Assembly (NCBI GenBank): GCA_002280565.1
Contig: NCEF01000002.1
Location: 1-64,000, forward strand
Direction: 5' to 3'
From: Sphingomonas sp. 32-66-10
GTDB lineage: Bacteria > Pseudomonadota > Alphaproteobacteria > Sphingomonadales > Sphingomonadaceae
DNA length: 64,000 nucleotides
Notes under the pieces: model-generated
Databases searched by the model: none
What the model saw: only the letters and a program-made list of their open reading frames with translations
What the model was told of the DNA's origin: nothing
Made by a program: the position numbers and the translations under genes
Shown here: positions 26,802 through 35,172 of the stretch, in pieces
How positions within the stretch are numbered: position 1 is the stretch's first letter
Layout: every line of letters begins with the position of its first letter

Positions 26802-27123
26802 CGAAGAGATTGTTAATCCAGTATCTTGCGCTTCACATTCACTCTTGTTGCCTTGCAGAAGGTGCACGGCCATAAAGGCGACGAAGCCACCACGCACGGC
26901 TTCCGGGGCGTAGTAACCCCGAACGTAGACGGTTGGGCTGCCCGGTGCAGTCCGCACATCCTTGACCCTTATGGTCGGGGAGCCTGCGACGTATGTCCAG
27001 GGCTTCCCAGCCTAAAGGTCGTAGGGACCGATCTACGTCGGTTTACTAACTCCCCGATCACCAAGGATCAGATGTGAAGTCGATGCGGGGGCGCACCGCC
27101 ACCGACTTCCGGGGAGAACCGCG
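26802..27123. other. Noncoding stretch between nuclease and DUF5818 gene
   Basis: No convincing gene. It must hold the promoter for the minus-strand nuclease and possibly one for the plus-strand DUF5818 gene. A hairpin with 7-bp outer arms GAAGTCG (27076-27082) and CGACTTC (27103-27109), and an inner GCGG/CCGC pairing, lies 15 bp before the DUF5818 start codon. It could be an attenuator, a protein site or a packaging-related site; nothing decides between these. Confidence 0.4.
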
Positions 27124-27387
27124 ATGCCCAGAGGCGCGCGGCATGTGGAAACCGGAATATTACGGCCCGGCAGATGGGGCTACGCGCTGGAGACGGACGG
27201 CGGGGGAATGTGGCAGCTCGACGTCGCCGGATCGGCCCGGCGCTATCTCGGCAGGCGGGTAACGGTCGAGGGAACGCGGTCGGGCTTCGACTTGCTGGAC
27301 GTGCATCGCATTTGTCTTGGCGAGCGGTTGGCGGAATTGCCCAGCGGCGGCTGGTCGGACCTACGCCGACGCCTCGGCTTCCGCTAA
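27124..27387 (+). CDS. DUF5818-like small protein
   Basis: An 87-residue protein with the compact beta-rich pattern TGILRPGRWGYALETDGGGMW, then RRYLGRRVTVEGTRSGFDLLDV. It resembles the small DUF5818 proteins that recur in sphingomonad genomes and mobile elements. Function unknown. The start ATG 27124 has GGGGAG 7 bp upstream. It is the only plus-strand gene in the middle of the satellite, and its last 27 bp overlap the convergent gene at 27361. It may be a cargo (moron-like) gene. Confidence 0.6.
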   Translation: MPRGARHVETGILRPGRWGYALETDGGGMWQLDVAGSARRYLGRRVTVEGTRSGFDLLDVHRICLGERLAELPSGGWSDLRRRLGFR

Positions 27388-27687
27388 GGCCTCGGCGTCC
27401 CGCGCGCGGGCGTAAGCCCAGGAAAGCTCGCCGCCATGCAGTGCCAGCGCCTCGTCGCGAGCGTCCAGATAGGCAAGATGCTTGTCCGGGTCCGGGCGCA
27501 GCATCGCGATGTCGGCATCCGGCGGCTCGCATCCCCGACGTAACGCATCCAGCACGCGCGCCAGCGTCCGCTCCCGCTGCGCCGCCGTCTCCCGTGCCAA
27601 CCACTCGTCTGCCGTCTCCGGGGCGGGCCGGGCATATTTGGCGAGATAGGCATCGGCCCATATACGAGCGATGGGATCATCACCCAT
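27361..27687 (-). CDS. Hypothetical satellite protein
   Basis: A 108-residue mostly helical, acidic protein with no recognised domain. It overlaps the end of the preceding gene by 8 bp and is last in the minus-strand terminase operon, which supports it as a real gene. The sequence is rich in Ala, Arg and Asp (DALRRGCEPPDADIAM). Position after the terminase genes suggests a packaging- or DNA-associated role, but nothing specific can be said. Confidence 0.5.
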   Translation of the reverse strand: MGDDPIARIWADAYLAKYARPAPETADEWLARETAAQRERTLARVLDALRRGCEPPDADIAMLRPDPDKHLAYLDARDEALALHGGELSWAYARARDAEALAEAEASA

Positions 27688-28501
27688 CCGCCAGCGCCTT
27701 TAGCGACCGCGACGCCTTGGCGACTGGCGCGTTGCGAAAGGCCATAACGCCGCCCAGCCGCTTCACGACGGCGCTACCCGCGCTCGTCACCCGCTCGATG
27801 GCCGCGTCCGCCGCCTCTAGCTGGGCGCTATCGACGGGCGCGAAGGTCGCAGCGGCACGGGCGCGGATCGTGGCGTGCATCGCCGGGTCGATGCCGCACA
27901 GGAAGGGCGGCGCGTGCAGCACAGCGGCGACGGTGGGCAAGTCGCTCGCCCCGATGGCATCCATTACAAACTTCGCCCGCGCGGCGGGCTGCTTCATCGC
28001 CTTTATGTGCGCCCGGACCTCGCTGGCGAGCGCCAATCCCTCCGGCGTGCGCCGGGCAGGCGTATCCAGCGCGGTCGCCACGCGGCCCGCCAAGGTGTCG
28101 CGGTAGCGGGTCAGCTCGGCGACGCGGCGATCAACGGCGGGCGCGACGCGATCCAGCGCGCGTTCCGCCGCCGCGATAAGCTCTTCCGTGTTTACGACGC
28201 GGGTGGGCCTGCCGTTCACCATGCGGATGTCGCCGACAATCTCCGTGCCGCCGCCGTTCGCTGCGGGATGCTGCCGACGCACGGCGGGCGGGGCCATCGC
28301 CTGCAAGTCGCGCTCGGCATCGTTCAGCCGCCCGAAGCAATCGTAGCAGAGACGCAGCGCCTCGCGCGCCGACGAGTATACGGATACGCCCAGCGTGTCG
28401 GGCTGGTCCAGCGCGCGACCAAGGCCCAGCAGGCTGTCCGGGTGCATCTCCAGCGGCACGTCGCCGCGAACGGGCGTGCCTTCGTCAAGGGTCGCGGTCA
28501 T
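27680..28501 (-). CDS. Hypothetical satellite protein downstream of terminase
   Basis: A 273-residue soluble, largely helical protein. The start is ATG 28501, preceded by GGAG at good distance; the frame stays open to 28753 inside terminase but that extension is only overlap. The region RRQHPAANGGG precedes a long helical stretch (ELIAAAERALDRVAPAVDRRVAELTRY, residues about 95-130) with coiled-coil potential. No catalytic motif is visible. It starts 14 bp after the large terminase gene ends. In a full phage a portal gene would be expected here, but this protein is too short and lacks portal features. Confidence 0.6.
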   Translation of the reverse strand: MTATLDEGTPVRGDVPLEMHPDSLLGLGRALDQPDTLGVSVYSSAREALRLCYDCFGRLNDAERDLQAMAPPAVRRQHPAANGGGTEIVGDIRMVNGRPTRVVNTEELIAAAERALDRVAPAVDRRVAELTRYRDTLAGRVATALDTPARRTPEGLALASEVRAHIKAMKQPAARAKFVMDAIGASDLPTVAAVLHAPPFLCGIDPAMHATIRARAAATFAPVDSAQLEAADAAIERVTSAGSAVVKRLGGVMAFRNAPVAKASRSLKALADG

Positions 28502-28515
28502 CGAGTCGTCTCCTT

Positions 28516-29862
28516 TCAATACCAGCCATAGGTGCGACCGCTGCCGACGCGGATCGCCGCGTGCATCACCGCGTATCGCGCGGCGTCCGCCGCGTGGTCG
28601 GGTCCGGTCGTCAGCACGTCTTCGGGGCGCGAAGGGTCGCGCTCGATAAATGGAACGGTCTGCCAGAAGTAACGGCAGCGCCCCGTAATCCACATGCCGG
28701 GACGGCCATTGCTCTCCTTGGCATTGTGCAGGCGCTCGCGCATCGCAGCCCAACCGGCGATCCGCTCCTTGCGCGGGCGCTGTAGGCTAACCCCGTGGCG
28801 CGCCAGCACGTTCAGCAGCGTGTCTTCCAGCCCGCGCGCGTCGTCGCCCACGCCATGCGGATGGACGCCCCAGCGTCCGCACATTTCATGCACGGCCTCG
28901 GCCAGCTTGCCCGGCGGCCAGCCGAGACCGACGTTCGGGTCGTTCGGCTCAACGGTCGCCAGCTCGTCCAGCAGGATAAGGCTGTCCTTGGGAAACGGGC
29001 CGATGTCGCCGGGCGCTTTCAGGCAGACATAGGTAACGGACGGCGCGGCGCTGCCCCAATCCATCGCGAGGAAGGGCCGCCAGACCTTGCGGCTAATAGG
29101 ATACGGCCACGCGACGGGCAGCATATGCACGCGCTCGTCCAGCGTGCCGCCGAAGAATGCGCCGCGCGCAATGTTCCAGTCGCCGTTAAGCCATGCCCGT
29201 GCCAGCTCCTCGTCGTTGCCGCAGGCGGCCAGCAGACGGCGGCGGTAATCCTGCTGGTCCACATGCGGGTTGTCGATAAAGGTGGAAGGGCAGTTTACCC
29301 ATGTCTCGCCGTCCACCTCGTAGGGATGCCACGCCGGGGCGCGAGCGATGTAATTGTGATGGATCATGGCGTGCAGCGGTCCGCCGGGGTTGGCGGTGCG
29401 GACTTCCCGAAGCGGCACGCCCTCTTCGGCCCGAAGGTTGGACTTCAACAGGTCAACCCAGCGCCGGTCGCGCAGCAGGCCGAACTCATCGACCACCAAC
29501 AGGGTAAAGCTGCGGCCCTGGAACTTTTTGTAGGCGTTCGGCCCGTCGAGCTGTCCGCACTCGATAATCGCGCCATTGGGGAGGCGGAACGTATGCTCCG
29601 CGCGGTTGTGGCGGACGCCGCGCCCGTAGGCCGACGACAACAGCGCGTCGAGCTGCTCTTCCAGCTCCTGCACGGCCTTGTGCGTCTCGCGGACGATCAG
29701 GGGCCGGGCGCGCTCGCCATGCTTCTCCACATGGCGCAGCACCAGTAGCAACGCCGCCGTGGACTTGCCGCCGCCGCGCCCGCCCGCCAGCAGCAGGTTC
29801 CATTTCTCGGGCACCGACAGGACGGTGCTTTGGTAGGGCGTTGGGGCCAGCGCGACGGTCAT
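28516..29862 (-). CDS. Phage terminase large subunit
   Basis: A 448-residue DNA-packaging motor. The N-terminal ATPase has Walker A AGGRGGGKST (26-35) and Walker B LLVVDEF. The C-terminal RNase H-like nuclease has spaced acidic residues in AMDWGS, VGDDARG and PDHAADAARY. The start is ATG 29862, whose ATGA overlaps the TGA of the small subunit; the frame extends 14 codons upstream but the overlap fixes the start. Together with the small subunit it would recognise and package DNA. With no capsid genes visible, packaging into a helper phage head is the likely use. Confidence 0.88.
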   Translation of the reverse strand: MTVALAPTPYQSTVLSVPEKWNLLLAGGRGGGKSTAALLLVLRHVEKHGERARPLIVRETHKAVQELEEQLDALLSSAYGRGVRHNRAEHTFRLPNGAIIECGQLDGPNAYKKFQGRSFTLLVVDEFGLLRDRRWVDLLKSNLRAEEGVPLREVRTANPGGPLHAMIHHNYIARAPAWHPYEVDGETWVNCPSTFIDNPHVDQQDYRRRLLAACGNDEELARAWLNGDWNIARGAFFGGTLDERVHMLPVAWPYPISRKVWRPFLAMDWGSAAPSVTYVCLKAPGDIGPFPKDSLILLDELATVEPNDPNVGLGWPPGKLAEAVHEMCGRWGVHPHGVGDDARGLEDTLLNVLARHGVSLQRPRKERIAGWAAMRERLHNAKESNGRPGMWITGRCRYFWQTVPFIERDPSRPEDVLTTGPDHAADAARYAVMHAAIRVGSGRTYGWY

Positions 29863-30326
29863 CCCGGCAGGGCCTCCCCGCCCACGGGAAGGGGGGAGAG
29901 GCATGAACCACCCTCCCCGGCCACGCGGATCGCGCGCAGATAGGCTTCGGGCGTCTGGCTGTCGGGCAGGTTGATGGTGATGTTGGCGCGCGCTTCCGGC
30001 GCGTCGCCCTCGCGCCAGCCCAGCCGCGCCTTGGTCAGGTAGATCGCGGCGACGACGTTGCCGTTGCGCGCCTGCGACAGCAGCAGGTGCGTCAGCTCGT
30101 CGCCAAGCGCCGCAAGGCCGCGCTCGAAAGCCTCGTCCACTTCCGGCACGCGGCGGCGCATGTCGGTCATGGTCTTGCGGTCCATGCCCAGCGCCTTCGC
30201 GATGCTGCGCTGGTCGTTGCCAGCCGCCGCCAGCGCCTCGATGGCTGCCAGCCCGGCGGGCGTCACGGTAATCGGCGCGGTCTTGCCGCGACCGGCGCGG
30301 GTAATCAGGGCGGGGGCGTTGCTCAC
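29859..30326 (-). CDS. Phage terminase small subunit
   Basis: A 155-residue DNA-binding packaging protein. The helix-turn-helix region LAAAGNDQRSIAKALGMDRKTMTDMRRR (about 33-60, in part) and the following helices match terminase small subunits. A Gly/Ser/Pro-rich tail follows. It would bind the pac or cos site and load the large subunit, whose gene overlaps its stop by 4 bp. In satellites this subunit often redirects the helper phage packaging machinery; here the large subunit is present as well. Confidence 0.78.
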   Translation of the reverse strand: MSNAPALITRAGRGKTAPITVTPAGLAAIEALAAAGNDQRSIAKALGMDRKTMTDMRRRVPEVDEAFERGLAALGDELTHLLLSQARNGNVVAAIYLTKARLGWREGDAPEARANITINLPDSQTPEAYLRAIRVAGEGGSCLSPLPVGGEALPG

Positions 30327-30752
30327 CCTGCCAGAACTTACCCCTAGGCAGGGTATGCGCTTGGGGGCTATTAGGTTGCTATTGCTCGGTTTTCTGCAGC
30401 GAAAAGCCCAGCGGGGGAGCCGTGGGGGAGCAGCCCTTTTTTACGGCGGGAGCGGGGGTTTGGCTGGTATCCTACGACCCACCGTTTCGCCGCAAGAGCG
30501 GCGCGGGGCCACTCCGCCCTGCGATCCGCCCTCCCAAAAACCCAAGAAATGCAGCGTGCAGCGCGAACCGTTCGGAGAGAGCGGACTTTCTTCTGTTTCA
30601 GAATAAACCAGAAGATACCCAAGTGCCACCGTCCCATCTCTGGGTCGTTCCTGCGGGGCTTAAAACCATGGGCTCTCTGCGTCCTGTCCGCTCTGGGCGC
30701 GAATAATGCTGTAACCGGACAGGGTTACGCCAGAGCGGACAACAGCGCGGAC
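30327..30752. repeat. Noncoding region with AGAGCGGAC repeats and inverted repeat
   Basis: 426 bp without a supported gene, between the terminase and helicase genes. It holds three copies of AGAGCGGAC: 30578-30586 and 30732-30740 on the plus strand and 30686-30694 on the minus strand. Two of them form a perfect 12-bp inverted repeat (30685-30696 with 30730-30741) around a 33-bp spacer. A second pairing CCTGTCCG/CGGACAGG overlaps it. This could be a replication origin recognised by the adjacent helicase or a packaging site. G-rich tracts occur at 30413-30456. Confidence 0.5.
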
Positions 30753-32432
30753 CTAAAACGGCACCACCGTTTCGTGCCAATCGGTCGCCTCGTCGGGCCA
30801 GCGATGGTCGCCGATATGCGCGCACCACGCCGCCCGCATTTCTGCCAGCGGCGGAAAGGTCCAACCCCGCTCGCCGTTCGACTGCCAGCGCGTGCAGCCC
30901 CAGCCTTCCAGCGCCTTGCCCAGCCGCTGGTCCGAAAATTCGCGCAGGCGGGGAGAATGCTCGCGCATGGCCGAGAACAGCGTGCGCGACAAAACAGTGC
31001 CGCGCGGCGCGCGCCGGTTAGCGGGCGGCGCGCCGGGCAGGCAGCCGTCTTCCAGAATGCCAAGAAGAAACTGCTCTTCCGGCGCCAGGCTAAGCACCTT
31101 TTGTTCCTGCAACGCAGCCGTCGCCGGGCGCTTGCCGACATTCCACCGGCCCGATTCAATGTCTTCGCGCCAAGAGCGGCCCGTCAGCCAGCGGAAAAAC
31201 GCCAAGCCGCCGCCACTATCCCATTCCCGGCAGATCGCGCCGAAATATGCGCGGTCCTGGTTGTGGTCGCCGGCATCGACATTCAGGACAAGAAAGCGCC
31301 TGTCATCCTTAAGCGCGCCGATTACATGGGCGTCGTTGGATGCAATCATAATGCGGAACCACTTGCGGGCCTGCCACGCATCGACGCCCTTCGGCTCGAT
31401 GGCGACAGTCGGTTCGGTAACGAGGTTACGCAGCCGCTTATTGGCCGCCGCGCCGCTGCCGAAATCGACCTCGTCCCCAAACAGAAACTGCGTTTCCATA
31501 AGGTGCCGATTAAACTTGCCGTCGATATGTTCCTGCCGGTTGGCGACGAAGAAGTGCGGCCCGAAAAATTCGCCGAACAATCGCGCGACCAGCCCCTTGC
31601 CGCTTCCGCTGGGGCCAGTCATCACCACGGCAACCTCGCAGGGGCCGGGCCGCAACAGGGCGTCGGCCAACCATCCCAGAAGATACGAATAAACCTCATG
31701 GTCGCCGCCGCAGACATTGTCGTACAGGTGGGCGAGGAAGAGCTTGCACTGCTCCGGCTCTTCGGGACCGTCAAACTCGTCATCCGGCTCTGGAACATCG
31801 CCCAACAGGCGCGGGCGCAAATCCCGCTCACGCATCAGCCCATCCGGCCAACCTGCCCAGACATTGTATGTCTCTTCCGGCACCTGCCAAGGCATATGGC
31901 CGGGGAGAAATTCGGCGCGCTCGTAATGGGGCGTCGAGCGGTGGTCGAGCCAGACCTCGACCAGCTTGCGGTAAAGCGGCTTGCCATCCTTGGTCTGCCC
32001 AACCTGCAAGCGCTTCTCCCCATAAGCCGTCTTAAAATCATGCACGGACATCTGGCCCAGCCGCCCGTCATCCTGCCGCCAACACACACGCGGCTTGTTG
32101 CCGAACTTGCGGATAAAGATGTGGCCGTCCAGTTCGCGAAGGCCAGCAGGGGCGTTGTCGCACGCCTCGATAAGCGCCTTCATCTCGTCCAGTTCGGCAG
32201 GCGTCAGGTTGTATGTTTCCAGCCACTGCGCGCCCGTCGGCTTGGGCAGCCCCTGCGCCTCTGCGTGCGCGCAGAATTCCTCGTAGGTCATCCGCTGGCG
32301 CTGTATCCACGGCATGGCGTTAATGTAGTTCGGCGCGACGACGCTCAGCGTGTCGGTCACGGGGATCAGCGGCGGCGTCGCGCCGTTATTGATTTCCGGA
32401 TCGTCGGGCGACAGGTAAGTATCGTCGGGCAT
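30753..32432 (-). CDS. SF3/D5-like replicative helicase
   Basis: A 559-residue phage/satellite helicase. Walker A TGPSGSGKG (272-280) and Walker B FLFGDEVDF sit in the arrangement of superfamily 3 / D5-like ATPases (DUF5906-type), with the sensor segment FRIMIASNDAHVIGAL. The N-terminal 230 residues carry no recognisable primase catalytic motif, so priming may be done by the host or by a divergent domain. The C-terminus (RLGKALEGWGCTRWQSNGERGWTF) resembles a winged helix for origin binding. Repeats lying just downstream of its stop are a candidate origin. Confidence 0.82.
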   Translation of the reverse strand: MPDDTYLSPDDPEINNGATPPLIPVTDTLSVVAPNYINAMPWIQRQRMTYEEFCAHAEAQGLPKPTGAQWLETYNLTPAELDEMKALIEACDNAPAGLRELDGHIFIRKFGNKPRVCWRQDDGRLGQMSVHDFKTAYGEKRLQVGQTKDGKPLYRKLVEVWLDHRSTPHYERAEFLPGHMPWQVPEETYNVWAGWPDGLMRERDLRPRLLGDVPEPDDEFDGPEEPEQCKLFLAHLYDNVCGGDHEVYSYLLGWLADALLRPGPCEVAVVMTGPSGSGKGLVARLFGEFFGPHFFVANRQEHIDGKFNRHLMETQFLFGDEVDFGSGAAANKRLRNLVTEPTVAIEPKGVDAWQARKWFRIMIASNDAHVIGALKDDRRFLVLNVDAGDHNQDRAYFGAICREWDSGGGLAFFRWLTGRSWREDIESGRWNVGKRPATAALQEQKVLSLAPEEQFLLGILEDGCLPGAPPANRRAPRGTVLSRTLFSAMREHSPRLREFSDQRLGKALEGWGCTRWQSNGERGWTFPPLAEMRAAWCAHIGDHRWPDEATDWHETVVPF

Positions 32433-32481
32433 GGTCCTTATCCTCCAGGGGGTTGTGCGGTTGGATGCAGAAATCCATCGG

Positions 32482-32505
32482 CCCGCGCCTTTCCTCCGGC
32501 GCGGG
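32482..32505. terminator. GC hairpin just after the AlpA gene
   Basis: A perfect 8-bp stem CCCGCGCC/GGCGCGGG with an 8-base loop, starting 8 bp beyond the AlpA stop in the direction of minus-strand transcription. There is no U-tract, so it may be an attenuator or processing hairpin rather than an intrinsic terminator. Confidence 0.35.
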
Positions 32506-32512
32506 TCGCTTG

Positions 32513-32773
32513 CTATGCGGCGGGGCGATTGTCGCGGGCGGCGACGGCGCGGCGTCCCTGTTCGGCGCGGCGATCAACGCCCTCGCGATCCTCGCGGGCG
32601 CGCAGGCGGGCCTCCATCCACGCGGCGACTTCGCTTTCCACGAAGGCGACCTTCTGGGTGCCCAGAGGCACGGGGCGCGGGAACGCGCCTGCCTTTATCT
32701 TCCGGTAAATCTCGGTCTTCGACAGCGCCACGCGCCGCCGGACCTCCGCCATCGTCATAAATCGCTCGGCCAT
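32513..32773 (-). CDS. AlpA-family excisionase/regulator
   Basis: An 86-residue MerR-like winged helix-turn-helix protein: FMTMAEVRRRVALSKTEIY, then KAGAFPRPVPLGTQKVAFVESEVAAWMEARL. This is the standard AlpA signature; the family regulates integrase or early genes in P4-like elements. A basic tail follows. Placed between the helicase and the hypothetical/integrase pair, it is the likely switch for excision and replication of the satellite. Confidence 0.88.
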   Translation of the reverse strand: MAERFMTMAEVRRRVALSKTEIYRKIKAGAFPRPVPLGTQKVAFVESEVAAWMEARLRAREDREGVDRRAEQGRRAVAARDNRPAA

Positions 32774-32839
32774 CGCCGGTCCTCCAGTTGTTGGAACTGG
32801 TGGGGAGTATGGCGATGTCCGCGAGACGATATTTGGGGT

Positions 32840-33628
32840 CTATTTGTCCTGCCGCTTTTTGGCGCGCCGCGCTCGGCGTTCGCTTGCCTTTTTCAGGTTG
32901 GTGACATTCTCAATCGTGTAGCGCTCGTCGAGGTGCCGCACGATTTCCCAAACGAGGCGGGCGGCGGGATTGCTGCGCCCCAAATCATAGGGCCGTTCAG
33001 GTTTAAGGTGGTCGCGCCCGTATGTCGGGTTAAATCCCTTTCCGGGCAGTGTGGTCCGCCACCAACGCTCAACGTAAACGAATACGGGATGCAGCGGCGC
33101 GATGGGCGGCGGCGCGCCCGGCCTTGGCCCTTGCTCGCTCGTATTCCAGTTGGTTAGCCGATTGGCGCTCGCCTGGCCTACGCGGCGGCTATAGAAATGC
33201 TTCCAAAACGCATCCCAATCATCCGGCCCGTAATCGCTGTATTCGGAATAATCGTATGGCGGCGGGTCGCTGGCATCGTCCAGATTATCCTCCAGCCGCC
33301 GCGCTATGGTGGCGAGGTTGCGCGCCTCCCAATCGTCGCGGCACACATCGTATATTTCTGCCGTTTCCGCAAACAGGCGGCAAAGGGATTCATGGTGTTT
33401 CGACAGGTCTATGCCGCGCGACCGCTTACGCTCGTCGTCCAGCTTCACATCTGTTGCGATCAGCGCGATTGCGTGGCGGGCGATCTCTGCAAATGCTCGC
33501 CAGTCGTAGCGTGGCGGTTCCCACATCTCCCCGTCGGCAAACCTGTCCTTCATGGCCTTTTGTCGCGCAATTCCTCCCATCGCTTCGAAATCGCGCGGTT
33601 CGTCACCGCCAAATTTGTCGTCCGTCAC
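32840..33628 (-). CDS. Hypothetical satellite protein coupled to integrase
   Basis: A 262-residue protein with no recognised domain. It starts at GTG 33628, which overlaps the integrase TGA (GTGA), so it is translated with the integrase. The sequence is hydrophilic with a Tyr/Asp/Pro-rich centre (SDPPPYDYSEYSDYGPDDWD) and a strongly basic C-terminus (KKASERRARRAKKRQ). The basic tail suggests nucleic-acid contact; the role (excision helper, regulator, inhibitor of the helper phage) is unknown. Confidence 0.6.
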   Translation of the reverse strand: MTDDKFGGDEPRDFEAMGGIARQKAMKDRFADGEMWEPPRYDWRAFAEIARHAIALIATDVKLDDERKRSRGIDLSKHHESLCRLFAETAEIYDVCRDDWEARNLATIARRLEDNLDDASDPPPYDYSEYSDYGPDDWDAFWKHFYSRRVGQASANRLTNWNTSEQGPRPGAPPPIAPLHPVFVYVERWWRTTLPGKGFNPTYGRDHLKPERPYDLGRSNPAARLVWEIVRHLDERYTIENVTNLKKASERRARRAKKRQDK

Positions 33629-34878
33629 TTCACCAGCCCCATAATGTGGTCGGCATAGGCCGCCAACGCCGCCTGCTTTTCGGGCAGATAATCGTGCTTG
33701 TTATAGGTGCGCTGCAAGCCCGACTGGGCATGGCCCAGCACGGCGTCCCGCACTTCCTGCGCGAAGCCCAGCCGGGCGAGGCGGGTTTCGCAGGTGCGCC
33801 GCAGATCGTGCGCCGAGAAATGTTCCAGCACCGCCTCCGGGTCTTTCCTCATCTCGCGCAGCGCGTCGGTCGCCAGCTCGCGCAGCTTGGTCATCGGCTT
33901 GTCGCCCAGCGCCGACGCCTTCTCGCCGCCGGTCGTGGAGAACAGGAAGGGATTGGGACCGTTCCAGCGGGGCAGGCCCTCGACCAGATCCCACGCAGCA
34001 CCGACCAGCGGCACGATATGGCCGCGACGGCTCTTAAACCGCTCCTTCGGGATGGACAGCCACCGCTCGGCGGCGTCCACTTCGCCCCAGCGGGCATCGG
34101 ACCAATCGCTTTTGCGCTGCCCGGTCAGCAACGCGATCCGTGCCAGATGCCCGAAGGGATAGCCCATCTTGCCGGTGGCCGTCCAAACCGCCCGGATTTC
34201 CTCGTCGCTCAGCGCCCGCTCCTTGGGCTGCAACGTCAGGTCGCGGCGCTTCATGCCCGCCATCGGCGAGGCCGCGACAAGCGACTTCTCGGCAGCGTAG
34301 TTCAGCAGCCGCGACATCATCTTGCGGACCTCGCGCGCGGTGCCGCGCTTGTCCGCCGCAACGAGCTTGTCCAGCAGTTCATGCACGTCGGCCTGCGTAA
34401 TGTCGGCGATGGGACGGTTGCCCAGCGAGGGCCAGACATGGTCGCGCAGCACCTGTTCCATGCGCGGCCATGTCTCCACCTGCTTCTTCGCCAGCTCGAT
34501 CATCCGCTGGGATACGGCCTTTACGCTGTTGGTGTGGCGGGCCAGATTGGCGTCCTGCCTCTCTGGGCGAGGGTCGCGCCCGGCCATCGCCTGCGCCACG
34601 ATCTTGCTCGCCTCTGCCCGCGCCGCCGCGACGCCCACCATCGGATAGGCACCGATGGTAATGCGCTTCTGCGCTCCCTTTAGCGGGCGACCGGTGGGGG
34701 AGATGCCCCGTTCGCCCGGCACCTTGTATATTACCGACCACGATTTCAGGCCGGTCTCGCTCACGCGCAGCAGCAGCCCGCGCTGCACCGTATCGCCGAA
34801 CTCGCGGCGGCCAGACCGGGGCGCGGCCATCCGCGCAACGCCCTCTTCCGTAAACGTCCTTTTCAATGCGCTCGGCAC
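33625..34878 (-). CDS. Tyrosine recombinase integrase of the satellite
   Basis: A 417-residue P4-type integrase. It has the DUF4102 arm-binding domain at the N-terminus (RREFGDTVQRGLLLRVSETGLKSWSV, in part), a core-binding region, and a catalytic domain with Arg in LTGQRKSDW, HxxR in HDLRRT, LGHAQ and Tyr in LQRTYNKHD. GTG 34878 is preferred as start: GGAGG lies 6 bp upstream, whereas the in-frame TTG at 34884 abuts that site. It faces away from the att repeat at 35040, about 160 bp distant, the usual layout for insertion into a tRNA 3' end. Confidence 0.9.
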   Translation of the reverse strand: MPSALKRTFTEEGVARMAAPRSGRREFGDTVQRGLLLRVSETGLKSWSVIYKVPGERGISPTGRPLKGAQKRITIGAYPMVGVAAARAEASKIVAQAMAGRDPRPERQDANLARHTNSVKAVSQRMIELAKKQVETWPRMEQVLRDHVWPSLGNRPIADITQADVHELLDKLVAADKRGTAREVRKMMSRLLNYAAEKSLVAASPMAGMKRRDLTLQPKERALSDEEIRAVWTATGKMGYPFGHLARIALLTGQRKSDWSDARWGEVDAAERWLSIPKERFKSRRGHIVPLVGAAWDLVEGLPRWNGPNPFLFSTTGGEKASALGDKPMTKLRELATDALREMRKDPEAVLEHFSAHDLRRTCETRLARLGFAQEVRDAVLGHAQSGLQRTYNKHDYLPEKQAALAAYADHIMGLVK

Positions 34879-35031
34879 CGACAACCTCCTCGCGGCCGGG
34901 GAGCATCCGGGGAGCAGAAATGGCAGTTTTCCGCCGGAACCGACCGGAACAAAACGTGCCCAACGCTGCCGAGGAAGGCAAGCGATTAGATTGTCAGTAT
35001 TTTTCCGGCTGGAACCGGTCGGGCCGTTTCA

Positions 35032-35086
35032 TCGACCCCTTGCCAAGGTTGGGGTCGAGGGTTCGAATCCCTTCGCCCGCTCCAGT
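35032..35086 (+). repeat. Attachment-site repeat 2: 3' half of tRNA-Gly(GCC)
   Basis: Bases 35040-35086 are identical to 23757-23803. Here the core TTGCCAAGGTT is flanked by a perfect 8-bp inverted repeat TCGACCCC (35032-35039) / GGGGTCGA (35051-35058), the typical core-type site of a tyrosine recombinase. It is the right end of the satellite. No tRNA 5' half lies to the left, so it is not a functional tRNA gene. Confidence 0.85.
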
Positions 35087-35172
35087 CGCCGCGCTGTGAT
35101 CGCGCGGATCTTCGTCAGATCGGGCTCGTCAGAACCCTGGAGTCTTTTGCTGGCCCTCCGCGCAACAGCGCT

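Noticed and set aside
30441..30629. Short open frames in the terminase-helicase gap
   Set aside because: No ribosome-binding site, no similarity, and overlapping frames on both strands; treated as noncoding.
30549..32708. 719-codon plus-strand open frame opposite the satellite helicase
   Set aside because: Antisense shadow; Walker motifs are on the minus strand.
33049..34683. 544-codon plus-strand open frame opposite the satellite integrase
   Set aside because: Antisense shadow; integrase catalytic residues are on the minus strand.
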